DNA of 64,000 nt from Streptomyces sp. SCL15-4 (GCF_033366695.1 NZ_JAOBTQ010000001.1:1736001-1800000); one strand, 5' to 3'; shown: positions 49,405 to 57,564, numbered from the stretch's first letter. Made by a program: numbers and translations. The notes: generated from the letters alone by a model not told the origin.

Positions 49405-50021
49405 CGCTGCTCGCCGAGGCGTCGCGAGCCGCGACGACCGGGTCCGCGCAGCAGGCGGTGGGCTATCCGTCGCTGTTCCTGCTGGTGCTGATCGGGGCGC
49501 TGGTGCCGGTGGTGCCGACGGGCGCGCTGGTGAGTTCGGCGGCGGTGGTGGCGTTCCACCGGTCCGCGCCGTTCGCGCCGGCGCTGGTGTTCGTGACGGC
49601 GTCGCTGGCCGCGTTCCTCGGGGACGCGGCGCTGTACTGGCTGGGGCGGCGCGGGATGCGGTCCCGGAACGGGTCGCGGTGGCTGGCGGCGATCCGGTCG
49701 CGGGCGCCGGAGGAGCGGCTGGCGCAGGCGCGCCGGAAGCTGGCCGAGCACGGGGGCACCGTGCTGGTGCTCTCCCGGCTGGTGCCGGGCGGACGGATAC
49801 CGGTGATGCTCGCGTGTCTGCTGGCGGAGTGGCCGCCGCGGCGGTTCGCGCGCGGCAACCTGCCCGCGTGTCTGGCCTGGGCGGCCACGTACCAGGTGAT
49901 CGGTGTGGTGGGGGGTTCGCTGTTCGAAAAGCCGTGGGAAGGGGTCGTGCTGGCGGTGGTGCTGACCGTCGTCGTCGGTGCGGCGCCCGGGGTGTGGCGG
50001 CGGGTCCGGGCCGCCGGCTGA
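49401..50021 (+). CDS. DedA-family membrane protein
   Basis: Protein of 206 residues with about five hydrophobic segments, GTG start overlapping the hydrolase gene. Family marks are the re-entrant region (LIGALVPVVPTGALVSSAAVVAFH), FLGDAALYWLGRRGMRSR and the arginine motif VLVLSRLVPGGRIPVMLACLLAEW, similar to the FxxRFxPGxR pattern of DedA proteins. DedA/VTT proteins act as phospholipid or undecaprenyl-phosphate flippases (family knowledge). Coupling to an MBL-fold hydrolase suggests a joint role in lipid or lipid-carrier handling. The usual acidic residue near the N-terminus is not obvious, so the exact activity is uncertain. Confidence 0.85.
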   Translation: MTLLAEASRAATTGSAQQAVGYPSLFLLVLIGALVPVVPTGALVSSAAVVAFHRSAPFAPALVFVTASLAAFLGDAALYWLGRRGMRSRNGSRWLAAIRSRAPEERLAQARRKLAEHGGTVLVLSRLVPGGRIPVMLACLLAEWPPRRFARGNLPACLAWAATYQVIGVVGGSLFEKPWEGVVLAVVLTVVVGAAPGVWRRVRAAG

Positions 50022-50043
50022 GGGCGCGCCGTGCCGGGTCCCC

Positions 50044-51093
50044 TCACTCCAGCACTTTCGAAGCGCCGATCGGCAGGTCCCACAGGTTCTCCCGCTCCAG
50101 CCCCGCCTTCTCCCAGGCGTCCCGCACCCGGGTGAGCGGTTCCAGGACCGGTTCCGCCGAGAGGATGAACGTGCCCCAGTGCATGGGCGCCATGCGGCGG
50201 GCGCCGAGGTCCACAGTGGCCCGGACCGCCTCCTCGGGGTCGCAGTGGACGTCGCTCAGCCACCAGCGGGGGTCGTAGGCGCCGATGGGCATCAGGGCGA
50301 GGTCGATGCCGGGATAGCGGCGGCCGATGCGGGAGAACCAGTGGCCGTAGCCGGTGTCCCCGGCGAAGTAGAGGCGCTGTCCGTCGGGTGCGGTGAGCAC
50401 CCAGCCGCCCCACAGACTGCGGCAGGTGTCGGTGAGAGTGCGCTTGGACCAGTGGTGGGCGGGGACGAAGTCGAAGCGGGTGCCGGACAGTTCGGCGCCC
50501 TCCCACCAGTCCAGCTCGGTGACACGGGTGAACCGGCGGCGGCGGAACCAGCGGCCGAGGCCCGCGGGCGCGAACACCGGGGTGTCGCGCGGGAGCCGGC
50601 GCAGCGTGGGCGCGTCCAGGTGGTCGTAGTGGTTGTGGCTGATGACGACGGCGTCGACGGTGGGCAGGGCCTCCCAGGGCACGCCGACGGGGGTGACACG
50701 GGCCGGGGTGCCGAGGATGCGGCGGGACCAGACGGGGTCGGTGAGAACGGTGAGCCCGCCGATCCGGACGATCCAGCTGGCGTGTCCCGCCCAGGTGACG
50801 GCGAGGGTGCGGGTGCCGACGCGGGGCAGCGGGCCCGGCTCGTACGGCAGCCGGGGGACGTCGGCGAGGCCGTCGGGGCCGGGGCGCACGGCGCCTTCGC
50901 GGGCGAACCGGGCGAGGGCCTTCAGACCGGGCAGGGGCGCGGTCAGCCGGTCGTGGAAGGTGCGCGGCCAGACCCGGTGTTCGCCCAGCGGGCGGGGCTC
51001 GGCCGGCGGGGGGAAAGGGCCGGCGAGGGGGGCGGGCGCACCGGACACCGTGGTCGTCGCGGCCGGTCCGGGCTCATGCGTCTGCTGCGTCAT
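50044..51093 (-). CDS. Metallo-beta-lactamase-fold hydrolase (NAPE-PLD/UlaG-like)
   Basis: Protein of 349 residues; the ATG at 51093-51091 is chosen because GGAG lies eight bases upstream and because it overlaps the upstream stop (ATGA). A longer ATG at 51108 has no ribosome site. It has the zinc motif ISHNHYDHLD, the N-terminal strand AVTWAGHASWIVRIGGL, VPAHHWSKRTLTD, YFAGDTGYGHWFSRIG and MAPMHWGTFILSAEP. The order and spacing match the N-acyl-phosphatidylethanolamine phospholipase D-like branch. Substrate unknown; an amphipathic lipid is plausible. It is translationally coupled to the aminotransferase-like gene before it, which is unusual company. Confidence 0.88.
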   Translation of the reverse strand: MTQQTHEPGPAATTTVSGAPAPLAGPFPPPAEPRPLGEHRVWPRTFHDRLTAPLPGLKALARFAREGAVRPGPDGLADVPRLPYEPGPLPRVGTRTLAVTWAGHASWIVRIGGLTVLTDPVWSRRILGTPARVTPVGVPWEALPTVDAVVISHNHYDHLDAPTLRRLPRDTPVFAPAGLGRWFRRRRFTRVTELDWWEGAELSGTRFDFVPAHHWSKRTLTDTCRSLWGGWVLTAPDGQRLYFAGDTGYGHWFSRIGRRYPGIDLALMPIGAYDPRWWLSDVHCDPEEAVRATVDLGARRMAPMHWGTFILSAEPVLEPLTRVRDAWEKAGLERENLWDLPIGASKVLE

Positions 51094-52388
51094 CGAGGAG
51101 GCTCCCATCGCTGAGCGTCATCGCGGAGATCGTCGAAGGCCGACCTCAAGGAGGCCAACGCGCGTCGCACGTGTGGCAGTTCCAGCGGGGCGGGGGACGC
51201 GAGGCTCTCGGCGCGCTCCTCGTCCGTGCCGCCCAGCAGCGGGCCGGTGGAGAGCCGTACGCGCAGTGCCCCGAGGTCGTCGCCGAAGCGGTGGCCGCCG
51301 GGCGCGGGCATGCCGAGCCGGGCGGTGAGGAGGTCCTCCAGGTCCTGGGCGTCGCCGACGCCCAGGCCGGCGAGCGGTTCGCGCAGCGGCCCGAGGTCGG
51401 CGTACAGGTGGCGGCCGGCCTGCGGGGGCCGGACGAGCGCGCCGGCGGCGACCAGGTCGGCGTGCGCGGCGGCGGCCACGCGCGCGTGCAGCCGGACGGC
51501 GGCCTCGCGGCGCTCGGTGACGGGCGGGGGCTCGTCGAGGGCGTAGCAGGCGGCCGCGGCGACCGGGACGGCGAGCCGCGCGTCGAGCGCGGTGAGGATG
51601 TCGAGCACGCGCGCGTGGAGGCGCTTTCCGGCGGCGGTGGCGGGGAAGCGGGCGACGGCGGCGGGCCAGCCGGCCGGCAGCAGGGCGCCGGCCAGGTCGG
51701 TGACGACGGTGACCTCGTCGGGCCACATCTCGGCCGGGCTGAGCAGGACGGTGCCGTGCGGCGCGTGCAGGGTGTCCCGCCAGGTCTCGTCGCTGACCAG
51801 GTGGAGACCCTCGGCGGTGGCGGCCTCCACGGCCTCGTGCAGCAGTTCGGGCGGAGCGACGGTGGCGGTGGGGTCGTCGGCGACGGACAGCACCAGCAGC
51901 CGCGGGTCGCCGCCCTCGGCGCGGAGCCGGCGGACGGTCTCCAGCAGGGCGTAGGGGTCGGGGACGCCGCCGCTCTCGGCGGGGGTCGGGACATGGAAGA
52001 CGGGCCGGCCGAGGAGCCGGGCGTACGGCGCCCACCAGGCGGCGCAGGGGCGGGGTACGAGGATGTCGCCGCCGTCGCCGGCCAGCGCGGCGGTCAGGGC
52101 GAGCAGCAGGGCGGGGGCGCCGGGGGCCGCGGCGATCCGATCGGGGACGCAGGGCAGTCCGCGCCGGGTCCAGTAGCCGCAGGCCGCCTCCAGCAGGGCG
52201 GGGGCGCCGCCGGCGGGCTGGGCGTCGGCGCGGCCGGCCGCGGCGGCGAGCACGGCGGAGAGTCCGGGCGGCACGGGCAGGCCGTCGCCGGGCAGCGGCG
52301 GGCCGTAGCGGACGGGGCCGTGGTCCTCCCGGCGGCGGGCGGGGCCGTGGCCGTCCCGGCGGTCCCGCTCGGGGTCCGTCCGCCGCAT
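51090..52388 (-). CDS. Aminotransferase-fold (type I) protein lacking the PLP lysine
   Basis: Protein of 432 residues starting MRRTDPERDR at the ATG 52388-52386 behind GGAGG. It follows class I/II aminotransferases in outline: an N-terminal strand region, the helix after APGAPALLLAL, HLVSDETWRDTL (like the cofactor-binding DEVY/DExW motif, D200-E201) and the C-terminal RVRLS that usually binds the substrate carboxylate. But the site expected to hold SxSK reads VVTDLAGALLPAGWPAAVA (about 228-246) with no lysine, and the NPTG site reads VADDPTATVAPPELL. The whole chain has one lysine (K255). It should therefore not form a normal PLP aldimine. It may be a repurposed binding protein or a PLP enzyme with a moved lysine. 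It overlaps the MBL hydrolase gene by ATGA. Confidence 0.75.
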   Translation of the reverse strand: MRRTDPERDRRDGHGPARRREDHGPVRYGPPLPGDGLPVPPGLSAVLAAAAGRADAQPAGGAPALLEAACGYWTRRGLPCVPDRIAAAPGAPALLLALTAALAGDGGDILVPRPCAAWWAPYARLLGRPVFHVPTPAESGGVPDPYALLETVRRLRAEGGDPRLLVLSVADDPTATVAPPELLHEAVEAATAEGLHLVSDETWRDTLHAPHGTVLLSPAEMWPDEVTVVTDLAGALLPAGWPAAVARFPATAAGKRLHARVLDILTALDARLAVPVAAAACYALDEPPPVTERREAAVRLHARVAAAAHADLVAAGALVRPPQAGRHLYADLGPLREPLAGLGVGDAQDLEDLLTARLGMPAPGGHRFGDDLGALRVRLSTGPLLGGTDEERAESLASPAPLELPHVRRALASLRSAFDDLRDDAQRWEPPR

Positions 52389-52570
52389 GTCCGCCTCCGC
52401 GAGTCCGTGGTGCCTCGTGCCGCCCTGCCCGGGCCGTACGTTCCGTGTCCGGGCGTTCCTCGTCCGGTGGTCGCGCGGCGGAGGGTGCCGGTGGGGCCGC
52501 CGGTGGAGGTCCCGGGACGCCGTATACCCGTCCTGCGGCTCTCCATGGGAGGCGGCCGGTGTCGCCGGGG

Positions 52571-53329
52571 TCACATCTCGGCGGACTGGTCCGCCGCGAG
52601 GCGCGTGCGGCCGTACACGCGGTAGCCGGCGCCCGCGCAGGCGGCGGCGATCAGGACGGCACCGGCGGCGAGTGCGGGCACCGATGCGCCGAAGGCGCCG
52701 CCCGCTCCCGCGTCCACGCCGTGCTGGACGCCGGCCGGCCGGCAGGTGTCGGTGTCGCGGCCCTCACGGCAGGCGTGGCCGTCGTCGGAGCAGTCCGCGT
52801 CACGGGACTGTCCGCACCGGCGGCCGTCCTGCCCGCCGCCGTCCGGGCTCCCGCCGTCCCGTCCGCCACCGCCCGGACCTCCGTCGGCCTGTCCCGCCTC
52901 CTCCCGTCCGCCGGTGTCCTGTCCCCCGCCGGTCTGCCCGCTCCCGTCCCACCCCGGACCGTCCGGCCCCCCGACCTGTCCGGTGCCCTCCCGCGCCGAG
53001 CCGTCCCACCCGGTACCGTCCGGCCCCGCCGCCTCCTTCCCCGGGCCTCCCACGGCTCCCGCGTCCGGCACGCCGCCGCCGTCCGGCACCGCCGGCTCGC
53101 GCCCGCCGGCCCCCGGGGAGGTGTCCTCGCACCCGGGGTCGGCCGCGCTCTTGTCGCCGGGGACCATGGGCGCGGCACCGAGGGCGCCCGGTACCGGCAC
53201 GGGCCCGGTGAGGGGGTCGCAGGACGCCGGGAGCGGAACCGGGGCGGCGGTCGCGGCGGGCCCGGTCAGGGCGAGCACGGCACCGGCGGCGAAGGCGACG
53301 GACAGGGCGGCGCGGGCGGTGCGGCGCAT
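52571..53329 (-). CDS. Secreted Gly/Asp-rich protein with C-terminal membrane anchor
   Basis: Protein of 252 residues, ATG at 53329-53327 behind GAGGAGCCCC. A signal peptide (MRRTARAALSVAFAAGAVLA, to about 28) is followed by a low-complexity extracellular part dominated by Gly, Asp, Pro and Gln (about 60-190) with no fold I recognise. Six cysteines fall in two groups, one in the CDPL/GCED region and one in RRCGQSRDADCSDDGHACRE and TDTCRP. One membrane helix (VPALAAGAVLIAAACAGAGY, about 216-235) precedes a short basic tail. There is no LPxTG sortase signal. It looks like a surface or wall-spanning protein of unknown function. The repeats are imperfect and probably disordered. Confidence 0.65.
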   Translation of the reverse strand: MRRTARAALSVAFAAGAVLALTGPAATAAPVPLPASCDPLTGPVPVPGALGAAPMVPGDKSAADPGCEDTSPGAGGREPAVPDGGGVPDAGAVGGPGKEAAGPDGTGWDGSAREGTGQVGGPDGPGWDGSGQTGGGQDTGGREEAGQADGGPGGGGRDGGSPDGGGQDGRRCGQSRDADCSDDGHACREGRDTDTCRPAGVQHGVDAGAGGAFGASVPALAAGAVLIAAACAGAGYRVYGRTRLAADQSAEM

Positions 53330-53655
53330 GGGCGGGGCTCCTCGCGGTGCGGCGGGCGGTCGGACGGCCGTACGCCGGCGCACCGGTACCACGGCGACGC
53401 CGTGCGGCACCCGGCCACGGGGGCACGGTCGGTGTGCCCTCGCTGCCATGACAGCCCGCGCGGCGCCGTACCGCGCGCGGCCGGAGCCCATTCGCGCGAC
53501 ACACGGGGCCGCCCGGGTGACGGCGCCCGGGAGCGCCGGACCCCCACGGCGTGGGCGCCGCCGGGCCGGTGCCGGAGGTTTTCCGGCTGCCGCGCAGGTG
53601 ACTCGGTACGGGCTGACCGGATCGTCCGCTTCGCTCTCCACCGGGAGGTCTGTCC
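53330..53655. other. Divergent promoter region, no gene seen
   Basis: This 326-bp gap separates the divergent Gly/Asp-rich protein gene and the pyruvate-oxidase-like gene. I see the two ribosome sites at its ends and several short GC-rich dyads, but no clear -10/-35 pair, no strong operator and no supported reading frame. Confidence 0.5.
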
Positions 53656-55452
53656 ATGAGCACCAAGGTCTCGGACCACATCCTCGAACGCCTGCGCGCA
53701 TGGGGCGTGGAACAGGTCTTCGGTTATCCGGGCGACGGCATCAACGGACTGCTCGCCGCCTGGGGCCGCGCCGAGGACCGGCCGCGGTTCATCCAGTCCC
53801 GGCACGAGGAGATGTCCGCCTTCGAGGCGGTCGGGTACGCGAAGTTCAGCGGACGTATCGGCGTGTGCGCGGCGACCAGCGGGCCCGGGGCCATCCACCT
53901 GCTCAACGGCCTGTACGACGCGAAGCTGGACCACGTGCCCGTGCTGGCCATCGTCGGCCAGACCAACCGGACCGCGATGGGCGGCTCCTACCAGCAGGAA
54001 GTCGACCTGCACACGCTGTACAAGGACGTCGCCTCGGAGTTCGTGGAGACGGTGACGGTCCCCGAGCAGCTGCCGAACGTGCTGGACCGGGCGATCCGCA
54101 CGGCCTACGCCCGGCGCTGCCCGACCGCACTGATCATCCCGGCCGATGTGCAGGAGCTGGACTACTCGCCGCCGACGCACGCGTTCAAGATGGTGCCGTC
54201 CAGCCTGGGGATGAGCGAGTTCACGGCGACCCCGACGGACGAGGCGCTGCGCCGGGCGGCGGACGTGCTCAACGCGGGCGAGAAGGTGGCCGTCCTGGTC
54301 GGCCAGGGCGCGGCGGGCGCGGTCGCGGAGGTGCGGGAGGTCGCCGAGCTGCTCGGCGCGGGCGTGGCCAAGGCGCTGCTCGGCAAGGACGTGCTCAGCG
54401 ACGAACTGCCGTACGTCACCGGCCCGATCGGGCTGCTCGGCAGCCGGCCGTCCTACGAGCTGATGCGCGACTGCGACACGCTGCTGACGATCGGCTCGTC
54501 GTTCCCGTACACGCAGTTCATGCCGGAGTTCGGCAAGGCACGCGGCGTGCAGATCGACATCGACGCGCACATGATCGGCATGCGCTATCCGTACGAGGTG
54601 AACCTGGTCGGCGACGCCCGGGCCACGCTGCGCCGGCTGATCCCGCTGCTGCGGGCGGAGGGGCGCGGACGCAAGTGGTACGACACGGTGTGCGCGAACG
54701 TGAAGCGCTGGCACGCGACGATGGAGCGGCGGGCCGCGGTGCGGGCCGACCCGATCAACCCCGAGTACGTGGCGCGGGCGCTGGACCCGCTGCTGCCGGA
54801 GAACGCGATCCTGACCTCGGACTCCGGTTCGGTCGCCAACTGGTACGCGCGGCACATCACGATGCGGCCGGGCATGCGCGGTTCGCTGTCCGGGACGCTG
54901 GCGACGATGGGCCCGGGCGTGCCGTACGCGATCGGGGCGAAGTTCGCGCACCCGGACCGGCCGGTGTTCGCGCTGGTCGGTGACGGTGCGATGCAGATGA
55001 ACGGCCTGGCGGAGATGATCACGGCGGCGAAGTACCGGGACCGCTGGTCGGACCCGCGGCTGGTGGTGGCGGTGTGGAACAACCAGGACCTGAACCAGGT
55101 GACCTGGGAGATGCGGGCCATGGAGGGCTCTCCCTCGTTCCTGCCGTCGCAGTCGCTCCCCGATGTGCAGTACGCGGCGTTCGCGCGTTCGCTGGGGCTG
55201 ACCGGCATCCGGGTGGAGAAGCCGGAGGACGTGGAGGCGGCCTGGCGGGCCGGGCTGGAGGCGGACGGCCCGGCGGTGCTGGAGTTCCTCACCGACCCCG
55301 CCGTACCGCCGATCCCGCCGCACGCCAGCTGGGAGCAGATGGAGGCGACGGCCGCGTCGATCCTGAAGGGCGACGCCGACCGGGGCTCGATGATCAAGCA
55401 GGGGCTGAAGGCGAAGGTGCAGGAGTTCCTGCCGGGCCGGGCCAAGCAGTGA
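53656..55452 (+). CDS. ThDP-dependent pyruvate oxidase/pyruvate dehydrogenase (quinone)-like enzyme
   Basis: Protein of 598 residues, ATG at 53656 behind GGGAGGTC. It is a full three-domain ThDP enzyme: the N-terminal Pyr domain with VEQVFGYPGDGINGLLAAWG and the activating Glu in SRHEEMSAFE (E51), a central domain, and the C-terminal PP domain with VGDGAMQMNGLAEMITAAKY and VWNNQDLNQVTWE. The family members (PoxB-like) decarboxylate pyruvate to acetate, with quinone or oxygen as acceptor and FAD bound in the middle domain. A C-terminal amphipathic membrane-binding helix as in E. coli PoxB is not obvious. It leads a four-gene run with a DUF2795 protein, a membrane protein and a PfpI-like protein. 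Confidence 0.85.
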   Translation: MSTKVSDHILERLRAWGVEQVFGYPGDGINGLLAAWGRAEDRPRFIQSRHEEMSAFEAVGYAKFSGRIGVCAATSGPGAIHLLNGLYDAKLDHVPVLAIVGQTNRTAMGGSYQQEVDLHTLYKDVASEFVETVTVPEQLPNVLDRAIRTAYARRCPTALIIPADVQELDYSPPTHAFKMVPSSLGMSEFTATPTDEALRRAADVLNAGEKVAVLVGQGAAGAVAEVREVAELLGAGVAKALLGKDVLSDELPYVTGPIGLLGSRPSYELMRDCDTLLTIGSSFPYTQFMPEFGKARGVQIDIDAHMIGMRYPYEVNLVGDARATLRRLIPLLRAEGRGRKWYDTVCANVKRWHATMERRAAVRADPINPEYVARALDPLLPENAILTSDSGSVANWYARHITMRPGMRGSLSGTLATMGPGVPYAIGAKFAHPDRPVFALVGDGAMQMNGLAEMITAAKYRDRWSDPRLVVAVWNNQDLNQVTWEMRAMEGSPSFLPSQSLPDVQYAAFARSLGLTGIRVEKPEDVEAAWRAGLEADGPAVLEFLTDPAVPPIPPHASWEQMEATAASILKGDADRGSMIKQGLKAKVQEFLPGRAKQ

Positions 55453-55542
55453 GCGGCAGGAGACCCGTACCGGATGAACGAGCCCCGTGTCGGACGTGCG
55501 GCACCGGGTACGCGGTGCGCACTTCGACCCTTGGAGGGAGAC

Positions 55543-55920
55543 ATGCAGCGAGGCAGTGACCGGCTGAACGTCCACCGGGACGACGAGATGAAGCACGAGC
55601 TGAGGGGTCTGCTCCGCTCCGGCCACCCCACACGCGTGGACGAGTGGCACGACCCGGAGCCGGCCGCGGACGACGACCCGGAGGTCTGGAGCGGCCCGGT
55701 GGGCGGCCTCGGTTCCCCGGCGTCGCTGGAGCGGTCCCGGCTGGAGCTGGCCCGCCATCTGAACCGGCACGCCTTCCCGGCGAAGCCGGGCGAGCTGGCC
55801 CGGGCGCTGCGCCGGAGCAACGCGCCCGGCACACTCGTCGACGCCGTGGCCGCCCTGCCGCACGGGGAGCAGTACGAGAACCTCCAGCAACTGGCCGAGG
55901 CGCTGGTGGGGGGCGCATGA
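55543..55920 (+). CDS. DUF2795 domain protein
   Basis: Protein of 125 residues, ATG at 55543 behind TTGGAGGGAG. A longer frame (from 55474) is open, but the ribosome site clearly selects this start. The N-terminal half is charged and probably disordered (DRLNVHRDDEMKHELRGLLR, then HDPEPAADDDPE). The C-terminal half is the DUF2795 unit: LARHLNRHAFPAKPGELARAL, then LVDAVAALPHGEQYENLQQL. DUF2795 proteins are small helical proteins common in actinobacteria and linked to stress operons, with no known mechanism. It overlaps the next gene by ATGA, which indicates coupled expression with the membrane protein. Confidence 0.8.
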   Translation: MQRGSDRLNVHRDDEMKHELRGLLRSGHPTRVDEWHDPEPAADDDPEVWSGPVGGLGSPASLERSRLELARHLNRHAFPAKPGELARALRRSNAPGTLVDAVAALPHGEQYENLQQLAEALVGGA

Positions 55921-56597
55921 GGGCACCGATACCGGGTTTCGGCGGTGCCTCGGGCCAGGCGGCCGAGATGGCGCGCGGCGCCACGGTCGACACCGGCGAG
56001 GTCACGACGCGTTTCCTGCTGTACGGCTTGCTGCCCGGCTGGTTCGTGCCGGGACTCGCCGACTGGGCGATGCACCGGCGCACCGGGATCGAGGACACGT
56101 CGGGGACCAAGGAGTCCCTGATCCACTCCCTGATGATGGCGGAGGTGGGCCTGCCCATCGCGCTCACCCTGCGCTACGAGGTCAATCCGCTGCTGCTGGC
56201 CGTGCAGCTGGGCGCGGCGGCGGTGCACGAGGCCACCGCGCTGTGGGACGTACGGACGGCGGAGGACAGCGACCGCGAGGTCAAGCCGATCGAGCAGCAC
56301 ATCCACAGCTTTCTGGAGTCGCTGCCGTTCGGCGGGCTGGTCTCCCTGATGTGCCTGCACTCCGACCAGGTGCGGTCGCTGCTGCGGGGCGGGCGCGGGA
56401 ATCCGGACGCCTGGCGTCTGGTGCCGCGCCGGCACCCGCCGTCGCCCGGCTATCTGGCGGGCATCGCAGTCGCGATCGGCGCCTGCGTGCTGCTGCCGTA
56501 CGGCGAGGAGCTGCTGCGCTGCCGGCGGGCGGCCAGGGAAAAGAAGCGCCGCGCCCGGTTCCCCAGGGCGGCGCTGCGGAAACTGAAAGGAGCCTGA
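55917..56597 (+). CDS. Unknown membrane protein with conserved-looking His/Glu motifs
   Basis: Protein of 226 residues whose ATG overlaps the DUF2795 gene stop (ATGA). Hydrophobic segments lie at TTRFLLYGLLPGWFVPGLAD, MMAEVGLPIALTL, VNPLLLAVQLGAAAV and AGIAVAIGACVLLPYG, so about four membrane passes are likely. Between them are DWAMHRR, ESLIHSLMMAE, HEATALWDVRTAEDSDRE and EQHIHSFLESLP, a set of His, Glu and Asp residues that could coordinate metal as in membrane di-iron hydroxylases. The tail is strongly basic. I do not recognise the family. It lies in an operon with the ThDP oxidase, the DUF2795 protein and a PfpI-like protein. Confidence 0.65.
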   Translation: MRAPIPGFGGASGQAAEMARGATVDTGEVTTRFLLYGLLPGWFVPGLADWAMHRRTGIEDTSGTKESLIHSLMMAEVGLPIALTLRYEVNPLLLAVQLGAAAVHEATALWDVRTAEDSDREVKPIEQHIHSFLESLPFGGLVSLMCLHSDQVRSLLRGGRGNPDAWRLVPRRHPPSPGYLAGIAVAIGACVLLPYGEELLRCRRAAREKKRRARFPRAALRKLKGA

Positions 56598-56603
56598 CAC
56601 ATC

Positions 56604-57146
56604 ATGCGAATCGCGTTTCTGGTGGCACCCGAGGGCGTCGAGCAGGTGGAGCTGACCGAGCCGTGGAAGGCGGCCTCGGACGCCGGTCACGAGCCGGTAC
56701 TGGTGTCGACGGAGCCGGGACGGATCCAGGCGTTCGACCATCTGGACAAGGCGGACACCTTCCCCGTGGACGAGGTGGTGGGGCAGACGTCGGCCGGCTC
56801 GTTCGGTGGTCTGGTGCTGCCGGGCGGGGTGGCCAACCCGGACTTCCTGCGGATGGACGAGAAGGCCGTCGCCTTCGTGAAGGACTTCTTCGACCGGGGC
56901 CGGCCGGTCGCCGCGATCTGCCACGCGCCGTGGACGCTGGTGGAGGCCGACGTGGTGCGCGGCCGGGTGCTGACCTCCTGGCCGAGCCTGCGGACCGACA
57001 TCCGCAACGCGGGCGGCACCTGGGTGGACGAGCAGGTGAAGATCTGCGACAACGGCTCCAACCAGCTGGTGACCAGCCGCAAGCCGGACGACCTGAAGGC
57101 GTTCTGCGACGCGTTCGTGCACGTCTTCGCCGGTGAGGCCGGCTGA
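56604..57146 (+). CDS. DJ-1/PfpI-family protein (YhbO-like deglycase/protease)
   Basis: Protein of 180 residues, ATG at 56604, six bases after the membrane-protein gene. It has the flavodoxin-like PfpI fold: MRIAFLVAPEGVEQVELTEP, LVLPGGVANPDFLR, and the nucleophile elbow VAAICHAPW with C106, followed by the charged LTSWPSLRTDIRNAGGTWVDE. Members of this subfamily are described as stress-induced deglycases of glyoxal-modified macromolecules or as weak proteases. The operon context with a pyruvate-oxidase-like enzyme, which can make reactive carbonyls or peroxide, fits a protective role (inference). A GC-rich hairpin after the stop ends the transcription unit. Confidence 0.9.
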   Translation: MRIAFLVAPEGVEQVELTEPWKAASDAGHEPVLVSTEPGRIQAFDHLDKADTFPVDEVVGQTSAGSFGGLVLPGGVANPDFLRMDEKAVAFVKDFFDRGRPVAAICHAPWTLVEADVVRGRVLTSWPSLRTDIRNAGGTWVDEQVKICDNGSNQLVTSRKPDDLKAFCDAFVHVFAGEAG

Positions 57147-57168
57147 CCGTCGTCCGCCCGTACGCCAC

Positions 57169-57196
57169 GGGGCCGGCCCGCTTCCGGGCCGGCCCC
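57169..57196. terminator. Hairpin terminator after the PfpI gene
   Basis: GGGGCCGGCCCG pairs perfectly with CGGGCCGGCCCC over a CTTC tetraloop, between the convergent PfpI and DUF6158-like genes. The tetraloop and 12-bp stem are very stable. Confidence 0.9.
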
Positions 57197-57220
57197 GCCG
57201 TATGCCGGGCGCGCGGTGCG

Positions 57221-57508
57221 TCAGGTGCCGGACGCGTCCGGGGTCGCCGCCTCGCCGGAGCCCCGCTCCCGGGCGCCCTCGCGGGTGCGGCCCGCGCTCA
57301 CCAGGCGGCGGGGGTTGCGCCGCAGATACTCGCCCTCCAGCTGCGCCATCCGCTCGTTGTGGGCGCGCAGCGCGTCGTTCGAGCCGTACAGGAGGGTGTC
57401 GTGGCGCGTGCGGTGGATCGTCTCCAGCTCCTTCATGAGCTGCTGGTCGTCCAGCCGGCTGGGGTCGACTCCGGTCATGGTGGTGCCCCGCTCGTCGTGT
57501 TCGTCCAT
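57221..57508 (-). CDS. Small DUF6158-like protein
   Basis: Protein of 95 residues from the ATG at 57508; the in-frame ATG at 57478 (MTGVDPSRLDD) would give 85 residues and looks like the more conserved beginning. Core: DDQQLMKELETIHRTRHDTLLYGSNDALRAHNERMAQLEGEYLRRNP, which I read as two long helices (DQQLMKELETIHRTRHDTLL and ALRAHNERMAQLEGEYLRRN), with a basic, disordered tail. The pattern fits a small actinobacterial family (DUF6158 as I remember it) with no known function. It is divergent from the damaged release-factor-like gene 57 bp away. Confidence 0.75.
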   Translation of the reverse strand: MDEHDERGTTMTGVDPSRLDDQQLMKELETIHRTRHDTLLYGSNDALRAHNERMAQLEGEYLRRNPRRLVSAGRTREGARERGSGEAATPDASGT

Positions 57509-57564
57509 GGGCTACGGGTACCCGCCCGGCACGCACTGCCCCGAGCGATTTCCGGGAGGAATCC

